From NCBI GenBank assembly GCA_963989385.1, contig OZ022501.1:98850502-98914501 (forward strand): DNA of 64,000 nt, given 5' to 3'. The translations under genes and the position numbers were made by a program. A model generated the notes under the pieces. That model did no database searches, had not been told where the DNA came from, and saw only the letters and a program-made list of their open reading frames with translations. Numbering within the stretch: position 1 is the first letter of the stretch; every line of letters begins with the position of its first letter. Below are positions 22,960-36,000 of the stretch, one piece after another. The stretch is from Ctena decussata. Its lineage: Eukaryota; Mollusca; Bivalvia; Lucinida; Lucinidae.

Positions 22960-23200
22960 GCAGGTGTGACAAAACACCCCCTGCCTCTTTTATGGAAATA
23001 CTGTTGTATTAATTTGCATGAATTCCTGTTTGCATCTTTGGATACAGTAGCTTTTGAAATTGCATCTACTCTTAAAGGGAAGAATTTCCTCCTTTAAGAG
23101 TTGTTCCCTACTGAAAATGGAGTCAAAAATAGCAGAGTTGCTTCCTCTGTAAGTATATCCATTCCCCTTAATACTGTTTATAAGAGGTAATTGTAAGTGA
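22960..23200 (+). repeat. Interspersed repeat family J (copy 2)
   Basis: Contains 'ttaaagggaagaatttcctcc', 'aatagcagagttgcttcctctg' and 'cattccccttaatac', as in the copies near 49.7, 50.0 and 52.6 kb. The 23200-23580 stretch after it holds nothing recognised. Confidence 0.5.
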
Positions 23201-23583
23201 TTGACTGACTACACTTTAGGCTCTAATTAATGCCCCTACCCCGTTCATGAAATGCAAAGCCCCTGGGGCATTTCGTAGGACTAATATGGTAACAAAAACA
23301 GTGGAGAAATTTTATGCTTATCCTAATATTGGATTGGATATTATTCAGGAACTATACCCAGATATTACTGCAGTGTTAAAGAAGATAGATAAAAATCCTA
23401 GTCATACTTCCTATTTACTTGTGCAGTATCTTGAAAAATTGTATTATCTTATTCTGTGTTTAAATACAACAACAAATGCACAACACAGAAGGGAATTAAT
23501 ATGCACATCAATTCTGGTATGAAGTATAAATGGGCTAAAATGCCCTTCAACAATGTAACTAAATCTTAAAATAATAGGTAACA

Positions 23584-23765
23584 TACAGTTAAACCTGTGT
23601 TAGTGGCCACCTCTATTAAGCAAGCAACCTATATAAAGCAAGCATGTATTCAGTTCTCAAAACAGGCAAATACATTGAAATGTACCTGTATTAAGCATGC
23701 ACCTGTCTTAAGCAAGCATATTTTGATTATCCCTTAGGTGCTTGCTTAATACAGGTTGGACTGTA
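23584..23765. mobile_element. 182-bp MITE
   Basis: Inverted ends TACAGTTAAACCTGTGTTA and, inverted, TACAGTCCAACCTGTATTA. The inside repeats 'taagcaagca' motifs in both directions. Confidence 0.65.
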
Positions 23766-23854
23766 TTTATTTGGCTATAAAATGTTTATTTTCCCTACTG
23801 TAAAATGACCCCAAATATGTAAATCAGTCATATAAAACTCTGTTATTAAATGGG

Positions 23855-23945
23855 TTTTCCCATCAAAAACAATCTAAAAAATCTAGCCCATTCTTCTAAG
23901 CTGGATCTAGAGTTTTGGGACTGTTTTGGAAGGGAAAACTCTCTC
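23855..23945. repeat. Fragment of the SINE seen as a dimer at 29.5 kb
   Basis: 'aaaacaatctaaaaaatctag', 'ctggatctagagttttgggactgttttggaaggg' matches 29560-29640 and 29735-29815. Confidence 0.5.
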
Positions 23946-24121
23946 TTATAACTGTAGAACAACCTTACAAATTAGGAATAAGTCCAGAAATGTAAAATGT
24001 AAATTGAATGATGAAAAGATGGGCTGATTAATTTACATTGAATTCTATTCATACATACTTAACCTCCTGCCCATATGTGCAGTAGCAGTTAGAGGCACAT
24101 TGTATCTTGGATACTTAAATA

Positions 24122-24200
24122 ATGGATGACTTGCAATTTTGATGTCTGTTTTCAGTCATATCAGGACAATGCAAGGGTGCTTATGAAAAGCTGCATACAA
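24122..24200 (-). repeat. SINE-2, body half split by a TIR element
   Basis: 'gatgacttgcaatttt..cagtcatatcaggacaatg..aaaagctgcatacaa' aligns with 18518-18602 of the intact copy. The missing head half is at 28891-28998. Confidence 0.68.
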
Positions 24201-27200
24201 TAGTGGGGCAGATATGTAACAAATTTTGGCCGAATTGTGCACTTTTTGATAAAAGCATGAAATTTGGTACATAGTTAGATTGGACCAAAATATGAATTTT
24301 CAGGGTGGATGCCAAGCTGAATTTTGCCTATTTCGGCGGCCATCTTGATTTTTCAAAATGGCGTCTGCCTTATAGGTAAGTTTCATACTGATCAGAGCCC
24401 ATTACATTTTGTATAGACTTTGAGCTGATAAAAGCCCCCCTATCATATGGAGGAACTCTAGAGAGTAGTGTTTGCAGAAGTTCCTATTAAAATTGTGTTG
24501 GTTTATACCTGTAAACCTACTGATTATGGTTAAGCCCACATGTGTAGATTACATATTTATATTTCCATAGAACCATATAATTTGAATGCAGAAACATTTC
24601 GTTTTGTTTCTGTCAGCCATTCACCCTTTTTTCCTATCTTCAAATAGTGGAATAATTACAGTCTGCATGATTTTTTTTTATCATTTTTAACTACTGGAGG
24701 TAACGTAAATAACATTTAGTCATAAAAGTCCATGATAATACCACTTTTGAACTTTCTTCACTGTGTCTCAAAAATATTATAAATATGACATTCTTTCAGT
24801 TCTTAAGAAACGTTGCTTCTTGAGACCTCTGACACTTTAATAGTTAGGTTAAAGGTGACATGACGTATGTTTTATACGTTACGAAAAACAGGATACTGCA
24901 AACTAATAATGTTTCTAGACATAAAAAGTTCTGAGGACATTCACTCTTTTCTGGCATTTTATTACCTAAATTAACATTATTAATAACGTACTTGCTTAAC
25001 TACTTAACTGTTTTGTCATCCTTTTAATGATACTAGCAAACATGATATTTATTATAAAAAATGATTAAAAAATAAAAAAATTAAATTAAATAAAAGAACA
25101 GAGACATCACTGTAGAGAAAATAAAGTCCTGCCGTTGTAGGACAGCACTTTATGTAGAAGTAAAATCAAGAGATAAGCAGTCAACAGTCAGTCTTATTAA
25201 AATAGCGCCCCAAAAGCGTTAATTTAGTAGTATAAGAGCGTCTAGTACGACATGTAATCTACAAAACATACAAAAGCATTGTCTTACAGTGTTTATTGAA
25301 ACGATGTAGCATATTAAGTGCAAACAAAAGAAAGACTGTTGATAAGAGAAATATAAACAGACATTTGAAGATTTTGGGAACAGAATGTTACATGCAAACT
25401 TGGGTTGCAGAGCACATTTACTTTAGTTAAGGTTCTATGGGTAGTATACATTACACAAGAAATGCCATTTCTCAACTAAAAGTAAAAAGTATGCAAAGAC
25501 CAGGAACTGAAACAATCAAAATCCAAATCCAGCCCTCAAACCATAGTTGGAAACAACTAAGATTACAAATAATCAAGATACAGAGAACATATGGCCAACC
25601 GAGTGAGCAGCTTGTTCCCAAAAGGTGGCCACTCAGCAACCCAAACCGAACCAAAAATAATAAGAACATACATAAGGTAAAACATCACAGAAACTCTGAC
25701 ACCAAAAACAGGCAACAGAGAACCACAACAGAACTACCGCCTTGGAACGGTCAGTAATGAATTACTGGGGGGCTTAAATCGATTTTACAGGCCCAACCTC
25801 ACCCTCAGTTTCTGAAGTGGTACAAAACATTTAGTTGGTTATTTCGGTTCGCATGATAACCCTCTAACTCGTCAATGAATCATCACGGTAAACACATAAA
25901 TCAAATTTCAACACCATGAAGAAGCAAAGACGAGGACTCAACAGATACAACGGGCCGTCTGACAGGTGGAGATCCCTGTCCTGCCAAACAACCCCACTGG
26001 AAATCTGAAGCAAAAGAAGGTCACCAGTTGAGCCCCGGTGGACCAAGCAACAGACAAAAAGGCTCCGGTCCCAACCAACTAAAATATATAGCTTTAGGTC
26101 GGGGCCATCATAGAGTCTGACGACCGATCCCCCGGTGTGCAATTAAAGAGTGCAGCAAAGTTATCAACCGTGATTGGGTTAATCACTAAGCATGCAGACT
26201 GTCGCATAACATTTAAATTATAGCCAATACGTTTGTGACGTATTATTATTTTTCGGAATTGATCAGAAAAATCAGTCCTACCCTTAATCTTTTTGAATTT
26301 GTATACTAAGTCACCATAAAATTCTGGTTCCGATAGGCCTTGGTGTAAAAGAAATTTTAATCCGACATCAAATTTTGAAACCAATTCATGGTGTCTGCGA
26401 TAGAATTTAGTCATAAACCGTCATATAAAATTTAAAAAAATACTGCATAATGTCAAAATACTACAAGTTTTACAACACTGCTTTACGTTGTCTATTTTGT
26501 AATGCTCCTACCTCTGATGCCTTAAGCAGGACTTTGGGAATAAAATATCGAAACATGAACTGAAAGCTGATGATACGAGGAGTTGAGTAATAGGCTATGT
26601 GGATATTCGAAGCTGGTTTCGATAAATTCTTCCTTTTACGATAATCTTCATTCTATGTCGCAGTTTTGTTTTATTATTTTTTCTTACCTTATCAATGCTT
26701 ATATATTCAACAGTTTCTTGAGGGGTGCCTAAATATGGGAACTTAAGTTGTTGTTATTGACAAATATTTTATTTTTACAAGTAATAATAATCTGCAGTGT
26801 TCCAACTGCACAAAATGCAATGGCAAATGAAAAAAGACTACATATATTAATCAACATCAATGTTACTACTTAGGGATTTAAAGGCAAGTCTCAGTTCCTC
26901 ATCTCCTAAATGAACCTGCAGTATGACTAGAAATTAAACGAGAACAAACATAACAAGTAATGTATACAACCATTTTATTGGGCAATTTACTAATTAGTCA
27001 CACCTTATATGTATCAGGGACTAACCAAATTAAATGTTATTTTAATTAATCTTTTTGCCTAGTTTGTTGTAATCATTTCGGGAAAGGGGTAAGGGAGGTG
27101 GGGGTGGGTGTGGGGAGTAAATAATTTATTGATGGTGAAGTCCTGCTGCGTATGAACAGTGTTCGCAATACAACTTGACAATATAAAAGAATATACTAAT

Positions 27201-28890
27201 ACAATTAATAATTTATTACAAGTTGTTTGAAAGTAATTTTGCTGTTGTAATATTTTAGGTGTTGATAATAGTAAGCCGTAATATGCAAAGATGGTGGTGC
27301 AAAATTACCTGATCAGGAAAGATTATGTCTTTTGACAGTGACAGTTATACTTCGTGAACAGAAGATGATGGGAAAGCTCTAATTTCCATGTCTCACTATA
27401 AAGATTTGCACTTTTTTCGTTTTCCTTACAGTAATATGCGGCAGTATAAATGACGAGAGCATCATGTATACAAACAGATAACGTTTATTACCACTCCGGT
27501 ACAAATTTAACGTGACATTCAACCTTAACCCTGATCAAAATATTTACTTGTCGAATGTGTCATTAAAAGGTTATTAAAGTGAAGCTGCTGCAAAACTATG
27601 TTTTAAAATAGTCAGAGTCAGAGTATGCCATTCGTAAAGATCTTTGTTTTTCCTGTTGCACTACAGGAAATATTGAAAATCTACGTATACTACATGTATC
27701 TGAATATCTGAATATAGTTGACATGTTAACACTTAAAGCATTGAAAGCCTACTGCAGTCTGAAACTGACTCTTTACAATAGTTTGCAATTCTAATTATCT
27801 GACACCACTAACAATTATATACAAACTACAATTGTGTTACTCAACGTTACCACTAAACATACCTTCAGATACATGTTTAAATCATATAATTATAGTTAAA
27901 AACATACAACGATGGTTTTCCAATATAGTGGCATATGCTTCTGGCTACTTAAGATGAAATACAGATCAAACTGAGGATACACTAGTTACCATTCACACGT
28001 GTATCTATTTCTGGAAGTCATTCTTCAAAATTGTATGGACTCTTACAAAAATGTTTCGTTCTAGATTCAAGTAATTTTTAGTGCTGTATTGACTAATTCA
28101 AAAGGAGCCAATCTGTTCTCTCTAATACGTGCATAATTTGAAAATGAATAATAGTGTTAGTTCAGTAAGGACCACATTTATCAACCATCAATTTTGGTTT
28201 ATTTAGATTATTGTTGTTTGTTAGTAACTTTGCTACTGTTATGTACGTTACACATCGAATATGATATTTTCCTTTTAAATCCTTATATAACTTTGTGCAT
28301 TAAAATAAACTCAAATACATTTAAGGATTAAACTGTGTTTTTTGCTTCTTTTATAAATTATGAGTTAGGCAAAATGATTTATTTTTTAGACTAAAGCAAC
28401 AAGAAAAAATAACAAGTAAAAGAATTGCTACCGTCATCCAGTTAATAAGTTTTATTCACTAGAAAAAGAATTAAATCTGCAAAACAATGATATTTTGAAA
28501 GGTTTTGTTCACCAGGTGATGAGGAATTGTGATTCACTGTATTCCATCTCTATACCTACAAACATGTAATTATCGATTAGTGTCATGTCTACGCCCAGGA
28601 GCATAGATCAGAAATGCCGAATAACAGACAAGTTAGAGAAAATCTTGGCGAAAGTTCAGCTAAACATGTTCAGAAACACAAAACTGGTCTTTCTAATGAT
28701 TTCCGATTCTGTTTATCATAAAATTCAGTTTCAGTGGCGGCCATTTTGAAATTCAAGATGGCCGCTATAAATCGAATTTTCCGGCTTGGCATCCACCCTG
28801 AAAATGCTTAGAATAGCTTTGTCTAGCATTGTGCCAAATTTCATGCTTTTATCAAAAAGTGCACAATTATTTCACATATCTGCCCGGCTA
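24201..28890. mobile_element. 4.7-kb TIR DNA element inserted in a SINE
   Basis: The left end TAGTGGGGCAGATATG and inverted right end TAGCCGGGCAGATATG begin inverted repeats of about 170 bp (24201-24370 and 28715-28890). Both also contain 'gtgcactttttgataaaagcatgaaatttgg' and a ggccatctt..aaaatggc inner palindrome. The SINE on each side joins cleanly. The duplicated site is CAA, or up to TACAAT if the first TIR bases are counted as target. No transposase was recognised apart from an ORF fragment at 26094-26414. Superfamily unassigned. Confidence 0.72.
26094..26414 (-). pseudogene. Short conserved-looking ORF inside the TIR element, function unknown
   Basis: 106 codons. The middle (SEPEFYGDLVYKFKKI, FRKIIIRHKRIGYNLN, MRQSACLVINPITVDNF) has the look of a widely scattered ORF in invertebrate TE-rich DNA that I recall without being able to name. 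A stop lies just upstream of the first Met, so it may be the C-terminal remnant of a longer protein. No catalytic motif is visible. Treat as a TE-associated relic. Confidence 0.4.
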
Positions 28891-28998
28891 CAATGTAACC
28901 TCATTTACGGTTGGAAAGAATTCTGCCTCCAGCCAGGTTCATAATCCTAATCTGCTGGACCAGCAGGCCAGCTTTTAACCCATTGAGCTAAGGAGCTT
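28891..28998 (-). repeat. SINE-2, tRNA-head half
   Basis: 'caatgtaacctcatttacggttgg..', '..ctggaccagcaggccagc', '..attgagcta' aligns with 18603-18709, the A/B-box half of the SINE on the minus strand. Confidence 0.66.
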
Positions 28999-29086
28999 CT
29001 GTATCTTGGATATAGCATATGAAAGGCAAATTAAAATCTTAAAAAGTTCCTTCAAGAGCAGAGAATACATACAGAAGTAGGAACAT

Positions 29087-29132
29087 GGGCCAGACTACGT
29101 AGTTTCGGCTAATAAAGCCTCTTCAGTGACCC
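29087..29132 (-). ncRNA. Hammerhead ribozyme (type I, short stem III)
   Basis: Read on the minus strand. Stem I is TGACCC/GGGCCA reversed (six pairs, one G-U), 29127-29132 with 29087-29092. The core is CTGAAGA (29126-29120), stem II GGC-TTTATTA-GCC (29119-29107), GAAA (29106-29103), stem III CTAC/GTAG (29102-29095), then TC (29094-29093), with cleavage predicted after C29093. All invariant core bases are present. Short self-complementary stem III is the form described for Penelope-like elements and retrozymes. No retroelement coding sequence is adjacent. Confidence 0.68.
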
Positions 29133-29373
29133 TGACAATATCTGGTGACGAAACCAGAAAAAAAGCATTCTGTAATTTCTTAATTTTAATTGGGCAGTCG
29201 ATTCAAAGACAGATTAGTTTCAAAAGGATCAAAAATATATAAAAGACGATGATCTAGAATAATATTCTTCATCGATCTCAAATTTTAGATTTCTCAGAAT
29301 CTATCCTCTGATCCTAAAAGGATGTAAATAAAATATAATCTGCACTATGGATGATGTAAAGGTGCAAAGTCCA

Positions 29374-29822
29374 CCTGCTTTATCCTTCACCCACCTTCTC
29401 AAAGACTTTTTTAAAAAAAGTACCCAATTACTGCTGGACTGACACAGACAGTTTTCCAGTGACAAGCTGGCCAAATCGGGATTCTAACCTATAACCTTAT
29501 GTACCTTAACTGACAATCTCTAACCACTTCACCATGGCACCTCTCTTAATAGGTTTCTCTCCTAAACAATCCCAAAAGTTACATCCATCTTGTGGGATGG
29601 ATCTAGGATTTTGAGACTGTTTTGGAATGGAAAACCTCTATTTCCCAACCTGGATTATAACCTATAACCTTCTGTATTTTAGATGACCATATCTAACCAC
29701 ATAACCATGACACCTCCTTAAATACGTTTTCTCTCCTAAAACAATCTCAAAAATCTAGATTCAATTGTAAGAATCTAGGGTTTTGGGATTAATTGGAAAG
29801 GAAAAACCTCTGCCTTATAAAC
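29374..29822 (-). repeat. Tandem dimer of a tRNA-related SINE
   Basis: Two units of about 175 bp (29471-29645, 29646-29817). Each has a minus-strand tRNA-like head with a GGTTAGA(A/G)ATT-type A region and a GGTTA(G/T)AATCC B box, and each ends in 'ttttggna..ggaaaaacctct'. 29374-29470 is adjoining body sequence. A partial copy lies at 23855-23945. Confidence 0.55.
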
Positions 29823-29928
29823 AAACAAATATGGTAAGGATAAAAGCAGTGAACATGTCTTGTATACTGCATATGATGGCAAATAACAGAATTTAGTTTG
29901 GTGGCCACCCATCCTTGCTATAACCACC

Positions 29929-29964
29929 AGCAATACCAACCTCTGACTGGAGGCTGGTATTGCT
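29929..29964 (-). terminator. Strong hairpin just past the Helentron stop codon
   Basis: Arms AGCAATACCAACCTC (29929-29943) and GAGGCTGGTATTGCT (29950-29964) pair at 14 of 15 positions around a six-base loop. It lies 50 bp after the stop at 30014. Helitron-like elements carry a hairpin near the 3' terminus, so this may mark the 3' end region. A perfect GGTGGCCACC palindrome is at 29900-29909. The terminal base cannot be placed without other copies. Confidence 0.6.
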
Positions 29965-30013
29965 TATTACTTTGTGGGTGAATTCTATGTGTTCTCTGAC
30001 ATGAATAATTCTA

Positions 30014-33000
30014 TCAATCTAGTGCACAATAAACCAGTTTGTGGTCACTCCAGTAAGCCTCAATAACATCACTGGATGCTGGACAGTTTGTAAAAATCAG
30101 ATCTATCACTGAACCAGCATCAGTAGTTGACTGATTAATATGTTGCTCACATTTAAATTGTTTCATCATAAAATCTACAAAATTTGAAGTGTTGTCATTT
30201 GCTTGTATATTAAAATCACCAATTATCACTAATTTGGTATTCATATCTACCAACGGGATGAGATGATGTTGAATATCATTTTTTAAATCCCTTTGCACAC
30301 TTTTAGGGAATTTGTAGAGGTATACAACTTGAAAACATTTCTTTACATTGCTGTACAAGGTAGCAAACATAAATTCACATATGTCAGAACAGAATGTTTC
30401 TGTTCTCTGAATTTCAAAACAGTCCTTAATGTACAAAGCAAGCCCATGGTATGGCCTGTTTCCAGAATTATGTCCTGTTTCATCCAATCTCAACAGTTTG
30501 AAATGCTTCAGAGCAAAGTGATTACTATCATCTCTTGAACACAGCCTTGATTCTGCAAACCCAATTACATCTGCAGACAAAACATTTGGCTCAAATTCAA
30601 TGTCCTTAAAGTGCTTATGTAAGGACCTTGCATTATTAAATGCAATTTTGATCTTGGATGAATCAACTTTATATAAAGGAACATAACAGAGTTCAAGAAG
30701 TGCTTCTGTTTTTAACCGCTGCATCTCAATTTTTACTTGTTCATCTACAGCCATGGCAGATTCATTTAAATTCAAAATATATAAATTCTTTAGTTTTCTT
30801 ACTCTACTAAGAGCAACATAGTGAATATGTGGTTGTTTCCTGACTCGTGTCTGAGACAAGTCTACGACAATTTCATCAACTGTAGACCCCTGAGCCTTAT
30901 GGACAGTCTTACCTGCTGATGGTTTTAAAGGAAATTGAATTCTCTGGTATGTTTTGAAGTTGTATATAAATGTTCGTTCTATATCAAATATTGGAGTCCA
31001 GGCTTTATCTATGTTTGTACTGTACAGACCACTGTTAGAAAATTTCTCACGAGTTGACTGGCCAATTTGAGAATCTTGAAACAAAACCCATATAATACTG
31101 GGACGATCTGTGCCTTCCATCTTGTACTCAATAAATTTGACAACACATGTCGACCCATTTGTCAAACCATCCTCTACATTGACATTGACTGTAATATCAT
31201 AAATCATCCCAACACCTATTTTCAACAGCTTTTGTAAGTTAGCAGTTTTGTTTGAATCCTCTGGAAGTGCTTCAATGAGTTTCCTGCATTTTCTCATGGA
31301 AATATTTGCAGAAACAACCGTATCATGACATGGGATAACAACTTTTTCTTCTGACAACCTATTCAAATAATTCTCATTGTGTCTATCTACAAACTTGTTT
31401 TCAGTGAATAAATGAGGAGCCTCTTTTGGATAATTTGTCATATGGGGACTGATACTATGTTTCTTTAACTCATTTTTGTCATCTTCTGTCAGCTCATTCT
31501 GTCGAAGCCGATTTAGCATCTGAGCAAAGTCAACATCATCTTTCTGTCTCATGATATCAACCAGTTCATACAATTTAAAATAATCCTTCCATAAATTATA
31601 TGCTAGAGCTGAAGCACCCTTTGATGGGTCACTGAATATCCACTTGTCACACACTGGCATAAGCTGGTACAAGTCTCCTACAGCAATAATGCTTAAACCA
31701 CCAAAACTTGCTTTTGTTCCAGTGAGCTGTTGCAAACGGGTATCTAGAAAGGTCATTGTATTTGTTCCTACCATGGAGATTTCATCTATAATAATCACTT
31801 TTAAGTGTCTGTATTTCACTCTAAACGTGTTCAGTTCATCAGCTGACAAAAGGTCATTACCTTGTTTGAACTTCTTTAGGAAAGCTGAGGCAATAGTGAC
31901 ACCATTGATATTATATGCAGCTTTCCCTGTGTAGGCACAAAGAAGAACTCTTATATCATCAGGGTTTTCTCCTTCTCTCAAATTAAGAAATCTATACAGA
32001 CTTTGATACAGTGCCTTAATTAGCACCGATTTGCCCACACCAGCTCCACCTGACAAAAATGCATAGAGTGGTTCTTCTTTGCATTTCATCCAATAGAGAA
32101 CATGATTGAAAAATTCTCTTTGTCTCAAATTTAAACTCCTAAGCAAATTTAAGTACTGTTCATCGGGTAACATGACTCCATTTATTTCTACAGATGGCAT
32201 TGAACAAGCGGACTGTATCTCTATACCAATATCATATTGTCGATGTTCTACTGCTCTATCTGGATTGAAATATACAAAATTTTCGGCTTCTCTTTCACCT
32301 TCTTCTTCAGCTTCTCTGTTTTCCTGTTCTGCATTTGGTGCTATCTCATCATAAGCATCTTCTTCTTCTGCCATTTGCCTTGCAAGCTCAAGTTCTTCAA
32401 TATGATGTTCATACTGACTGCGTTTAGATTCAAGAGTGTTTTTCAAGGCATTGTAATGAGCTTCATATGTTTCAAATGAACCTAACAAATCTTTTGCTTC
32501 ATTTCTCCAGGGCATAAACAGCATAAGTCGTTCTCTGTAGTAATTTTCTGAGTCTTTCTTTATATCATACCTCACATAACGTATTATTCTAGGATTTCTT
32601 CTCTGTTTATACTTTGTCCCATTCTTTGCCACATTCTTTGCCACATATAACAAGTCTGATCCATGATATTCAGATTCAGTACTCTCATCATTATCATCTT
32701 CATCATTTTCATCACTAGAATCACATGAATTGGCATCATCTTCATTTACATCATCAGTCCTCTCAGGTAACCTATTCCCTTTAGGATAAACAACATCAAC
32801 TGTAGAGACATAATCTGCCAAACAGAATTTCTGAAGCTGTCTAGGTCGTTTTGCATATCTCTGAATTATATTGTCAGCTTCTATGGCAGTAGATTCAGCA
32901 GGAAGTTCATCAAGCACAGATTTAGATTTCAGTAAAAACACTCTTTCTTCTGGGATGGAGGTATTGATGAAGACAATGTCCCTTGTAGCTTTTGTTAAAG

Positions 33001-36000
33001 GAATCTGCAATGCAAGATATACTGCTTCTTGTGCACTTACTTCAACACAGTTTGAAAACACATTTCCAATATGTCTTACTTGTTTCTTTATATCAAAATT
33101 TCCTTTGCGAGCTTCTCTTGCAGCTGCATCAAGCTGTGCACTCATGCCTCTTTGTGATTTGCTTATATAACCAACAACGTATGCTGCACAACCATATGGT
33201 TCAAGAACCATCTGAATATCAAGATTTGCCCTCCAGCCAAGAAGAACTGTTTTGTTAAACAAATTAATTCTCATTTCATTTGGATTCCGCTTCAGGAAAA
33301 TTTTTGGAGCACTAAGTGAACTTCTTATACACTTGATGTAATTTTCAAAGTCCATCTTGGCAACATTCTCCAAAAACTCATTAAATGCAATTTCAGAGAC
33401 ATCTTTGTATTCATTCATTGATTTTTGAAGTTCTGAGTGTTTCTTTTTGTATTTCTCTATGTCTTTATCCAGAGGATGCAATAACATTGTCCTTGGAAGG
33501 GGAGGCAAAGGAAATCCAAATCTACAGATTGCCTTTCCTTTCTTTCTGCAAGACTTTGAATGCTTATGTGACTGAAGTTCAACAAGCACCCCTATTTCTT
33601 CATCATCAGTACTGCATGTTAGGTAATTATCGACAAACTGAATTATTTCTTCCTCCGTGTTTTTTCCAAACTTAGGAGCATTTTCAATCCAAATAAGCAT
33701 GTGGATATGAGGAGACCCACGTTGCTGAAATTCCACTCTATAGAAGAAATCTATCACTTTCCCAATGGGTTCAATCTGACTTTTCAGGACAGTGTTCAAG
33801 AATTCTTGTACTCTGTGATCAAAATATCTTGAACAAGTTACTGGGTCTTTCTGAACAAGTCTTGTTTTCTCTTGCCAAGTTAAAGCCTCAACATTCTTGT
33901 CTGAATATTCAATTCCATCATTCAACTTTGCTAACATCTTCAGAAGATCATTCCATCTGGTATCAGCTGCTGACAAAGATACAAACCAAGTAGGTAAAGA
34001 CAGTTGCCTGATCATTGCAAATATGTCTTTCTTCCTTTTTTCTAAATAAGCTGGAGAATTTCTAAGTTGACGAAATATACAATAACCTTCGTCAAGCTTC
34101 ACAAGTCTCTCCAAATATGCTTGATCTCTTGCCTCAGCTGCAGTTATTTTCTTGCCTTTACTTTTACATCTTCTTACAGCTAAGTTAACTTTGTCACTTA
34201 TTTGTTTCATTTGCAGCTTTTTATGCTTAAAGAAAATGTTTGGAACAGACTGAGCAGCTCTTCTATCAACACTTCGTAGCTCCCATTTAACAATGTCACT
34301 GTAATGAACTAAAGTTACTCTCTCTGTCTTATCAGGACGCCTCTGACCACAAAATATAGTAGGAAAACATAAATACTCTGCATCTTTATCTTGATACAAG
34401 CTAAGGGGATGTCGTCCTTCTCCAGGAGCAAAGGTCAACACTTGATCAAACTTATTTTCAATATTAGCATCATCCACTAAGGTATCAACATTTCCAACAT
34501 GCTCATTATTATCTACCTCACTGAACCCATCTGATTCATATCCATCACCTTTTTCCCTATCTTTAGGTACTGAAGGGACTGTTGTATCTTCGTCCAGCAC
34601 TGGATTATTTATGTCAGTTTCAGGAATTGTGTTTTGTACGGACACATCTAGAAACTCTCTAACAGCATCATCAGGACTTTCAGTTACTGCTTGAAACCAG
34701 CTGTTGTCAACTGTAATGCCTGAATTTTTGTACATATCACTATTAGTTAGAAGCCAGTGTAATGCTGTCAGAACTCTCATTGGTCTTACATTTTCTTTGA
34801 AATCTATTTTCTTATATGATAGTTTTTTCTTCAACTGGATGGCAATTGTAAAATTTTCATCCATGGGTCTTGGAAGAGAGTTCACAGTTGGCTGAATATC
34901 AACAGGTACATTGATTACATTTCCTTTAAGTGAATACTGACCACCTCGTGGCAGTTCCCTAATTTGCATGAATGGAATACGCAGTGCTATTAATCTTTCT
35001 TCAAGCTGGTGCAATTCTAACTCTGAAGGCTTGTTTGGCCATTTCATGCCATTGGCGACTGACAGTTTTGGAACTTTACCATCTTTTAATGCTGACAAAC
35101 AAGTGTGACATATCCACTCTTCATTATTAACTGATTTTAATTTTGTGCAGTAATTCAAACTGCAAGTCATAATGTTAGTGTTTTTCAGCACTGATACACT
35201 TTTTCGAAACCATGTTTGGTGACAACAAGTACATACAAACAGAGGTCCTACTGCAATATTTTCATGAAACTGTTTAAGACACTCTTCTACACTTTCATGT
35301 CTTTTTCTCTCAAGAACTTCACATGGCTCAATTTTATGCACTTTCTGATCAGCAATTTTATGCCTTTTGTTTTCCCTGTTCAACTCAAGAGTATCTTCTA
35401 ATTTTCTTTTCTCTTGCCTACGCTGCTGCTGAGCAATCCTTTCACATTCCATAACAAAAGGTTTTTGCCTCTGCTTCCTTTTACTAGCAAGTTGATATAT
35501 CTTCTCCTTTTCTTTAAAATCTGGGTCCTGTCTGTCTGCCTGTTTCTGTGCGAATTCTTTTGCTAATGCACCTGGTACCTTTCTTGCCCACTGCTTTTTA
35601 GCACGTTCTTTAGCTAACACATCCACCTTTTTTCTAGCAGCCTGTTTTGATGCACGCTGATTTATCCTTTCTTTTTCCGTAAATACTGGATTCTTTCTAG
35701 CAGACTGTTTTTTAGCACATTCTTTTGCTAACACATCCACGTTTTTTCTAGCAGACTGTTTTTTAGCACGTTCTTTTGCTAACACATCCACATTTTTTCT
35801 AGCAGCCTGTTTTGATGCACGCTGATTTATCCTTTCTTTTTCCGTAAATACTGGATTCTTTCTAGCAGACTGTTTTTTAGCACATTCTTTTGCTAACACA
35901 TCCACATTTTTTCTAGCAGACTGCTTTTTAGCACGTTCTTTTGCTAACACATCCTCATTTTTTCTAGCAGCCTGTTTTGATGCACGCTGATTTATCCTTT

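Noticed and set aside
25437..26142. ORFs at 25437-25757 and 25864-26142 as parts of a transposase
   Set aside because: Low-complexity polar text, no DDE-type spacing, frames do not join.
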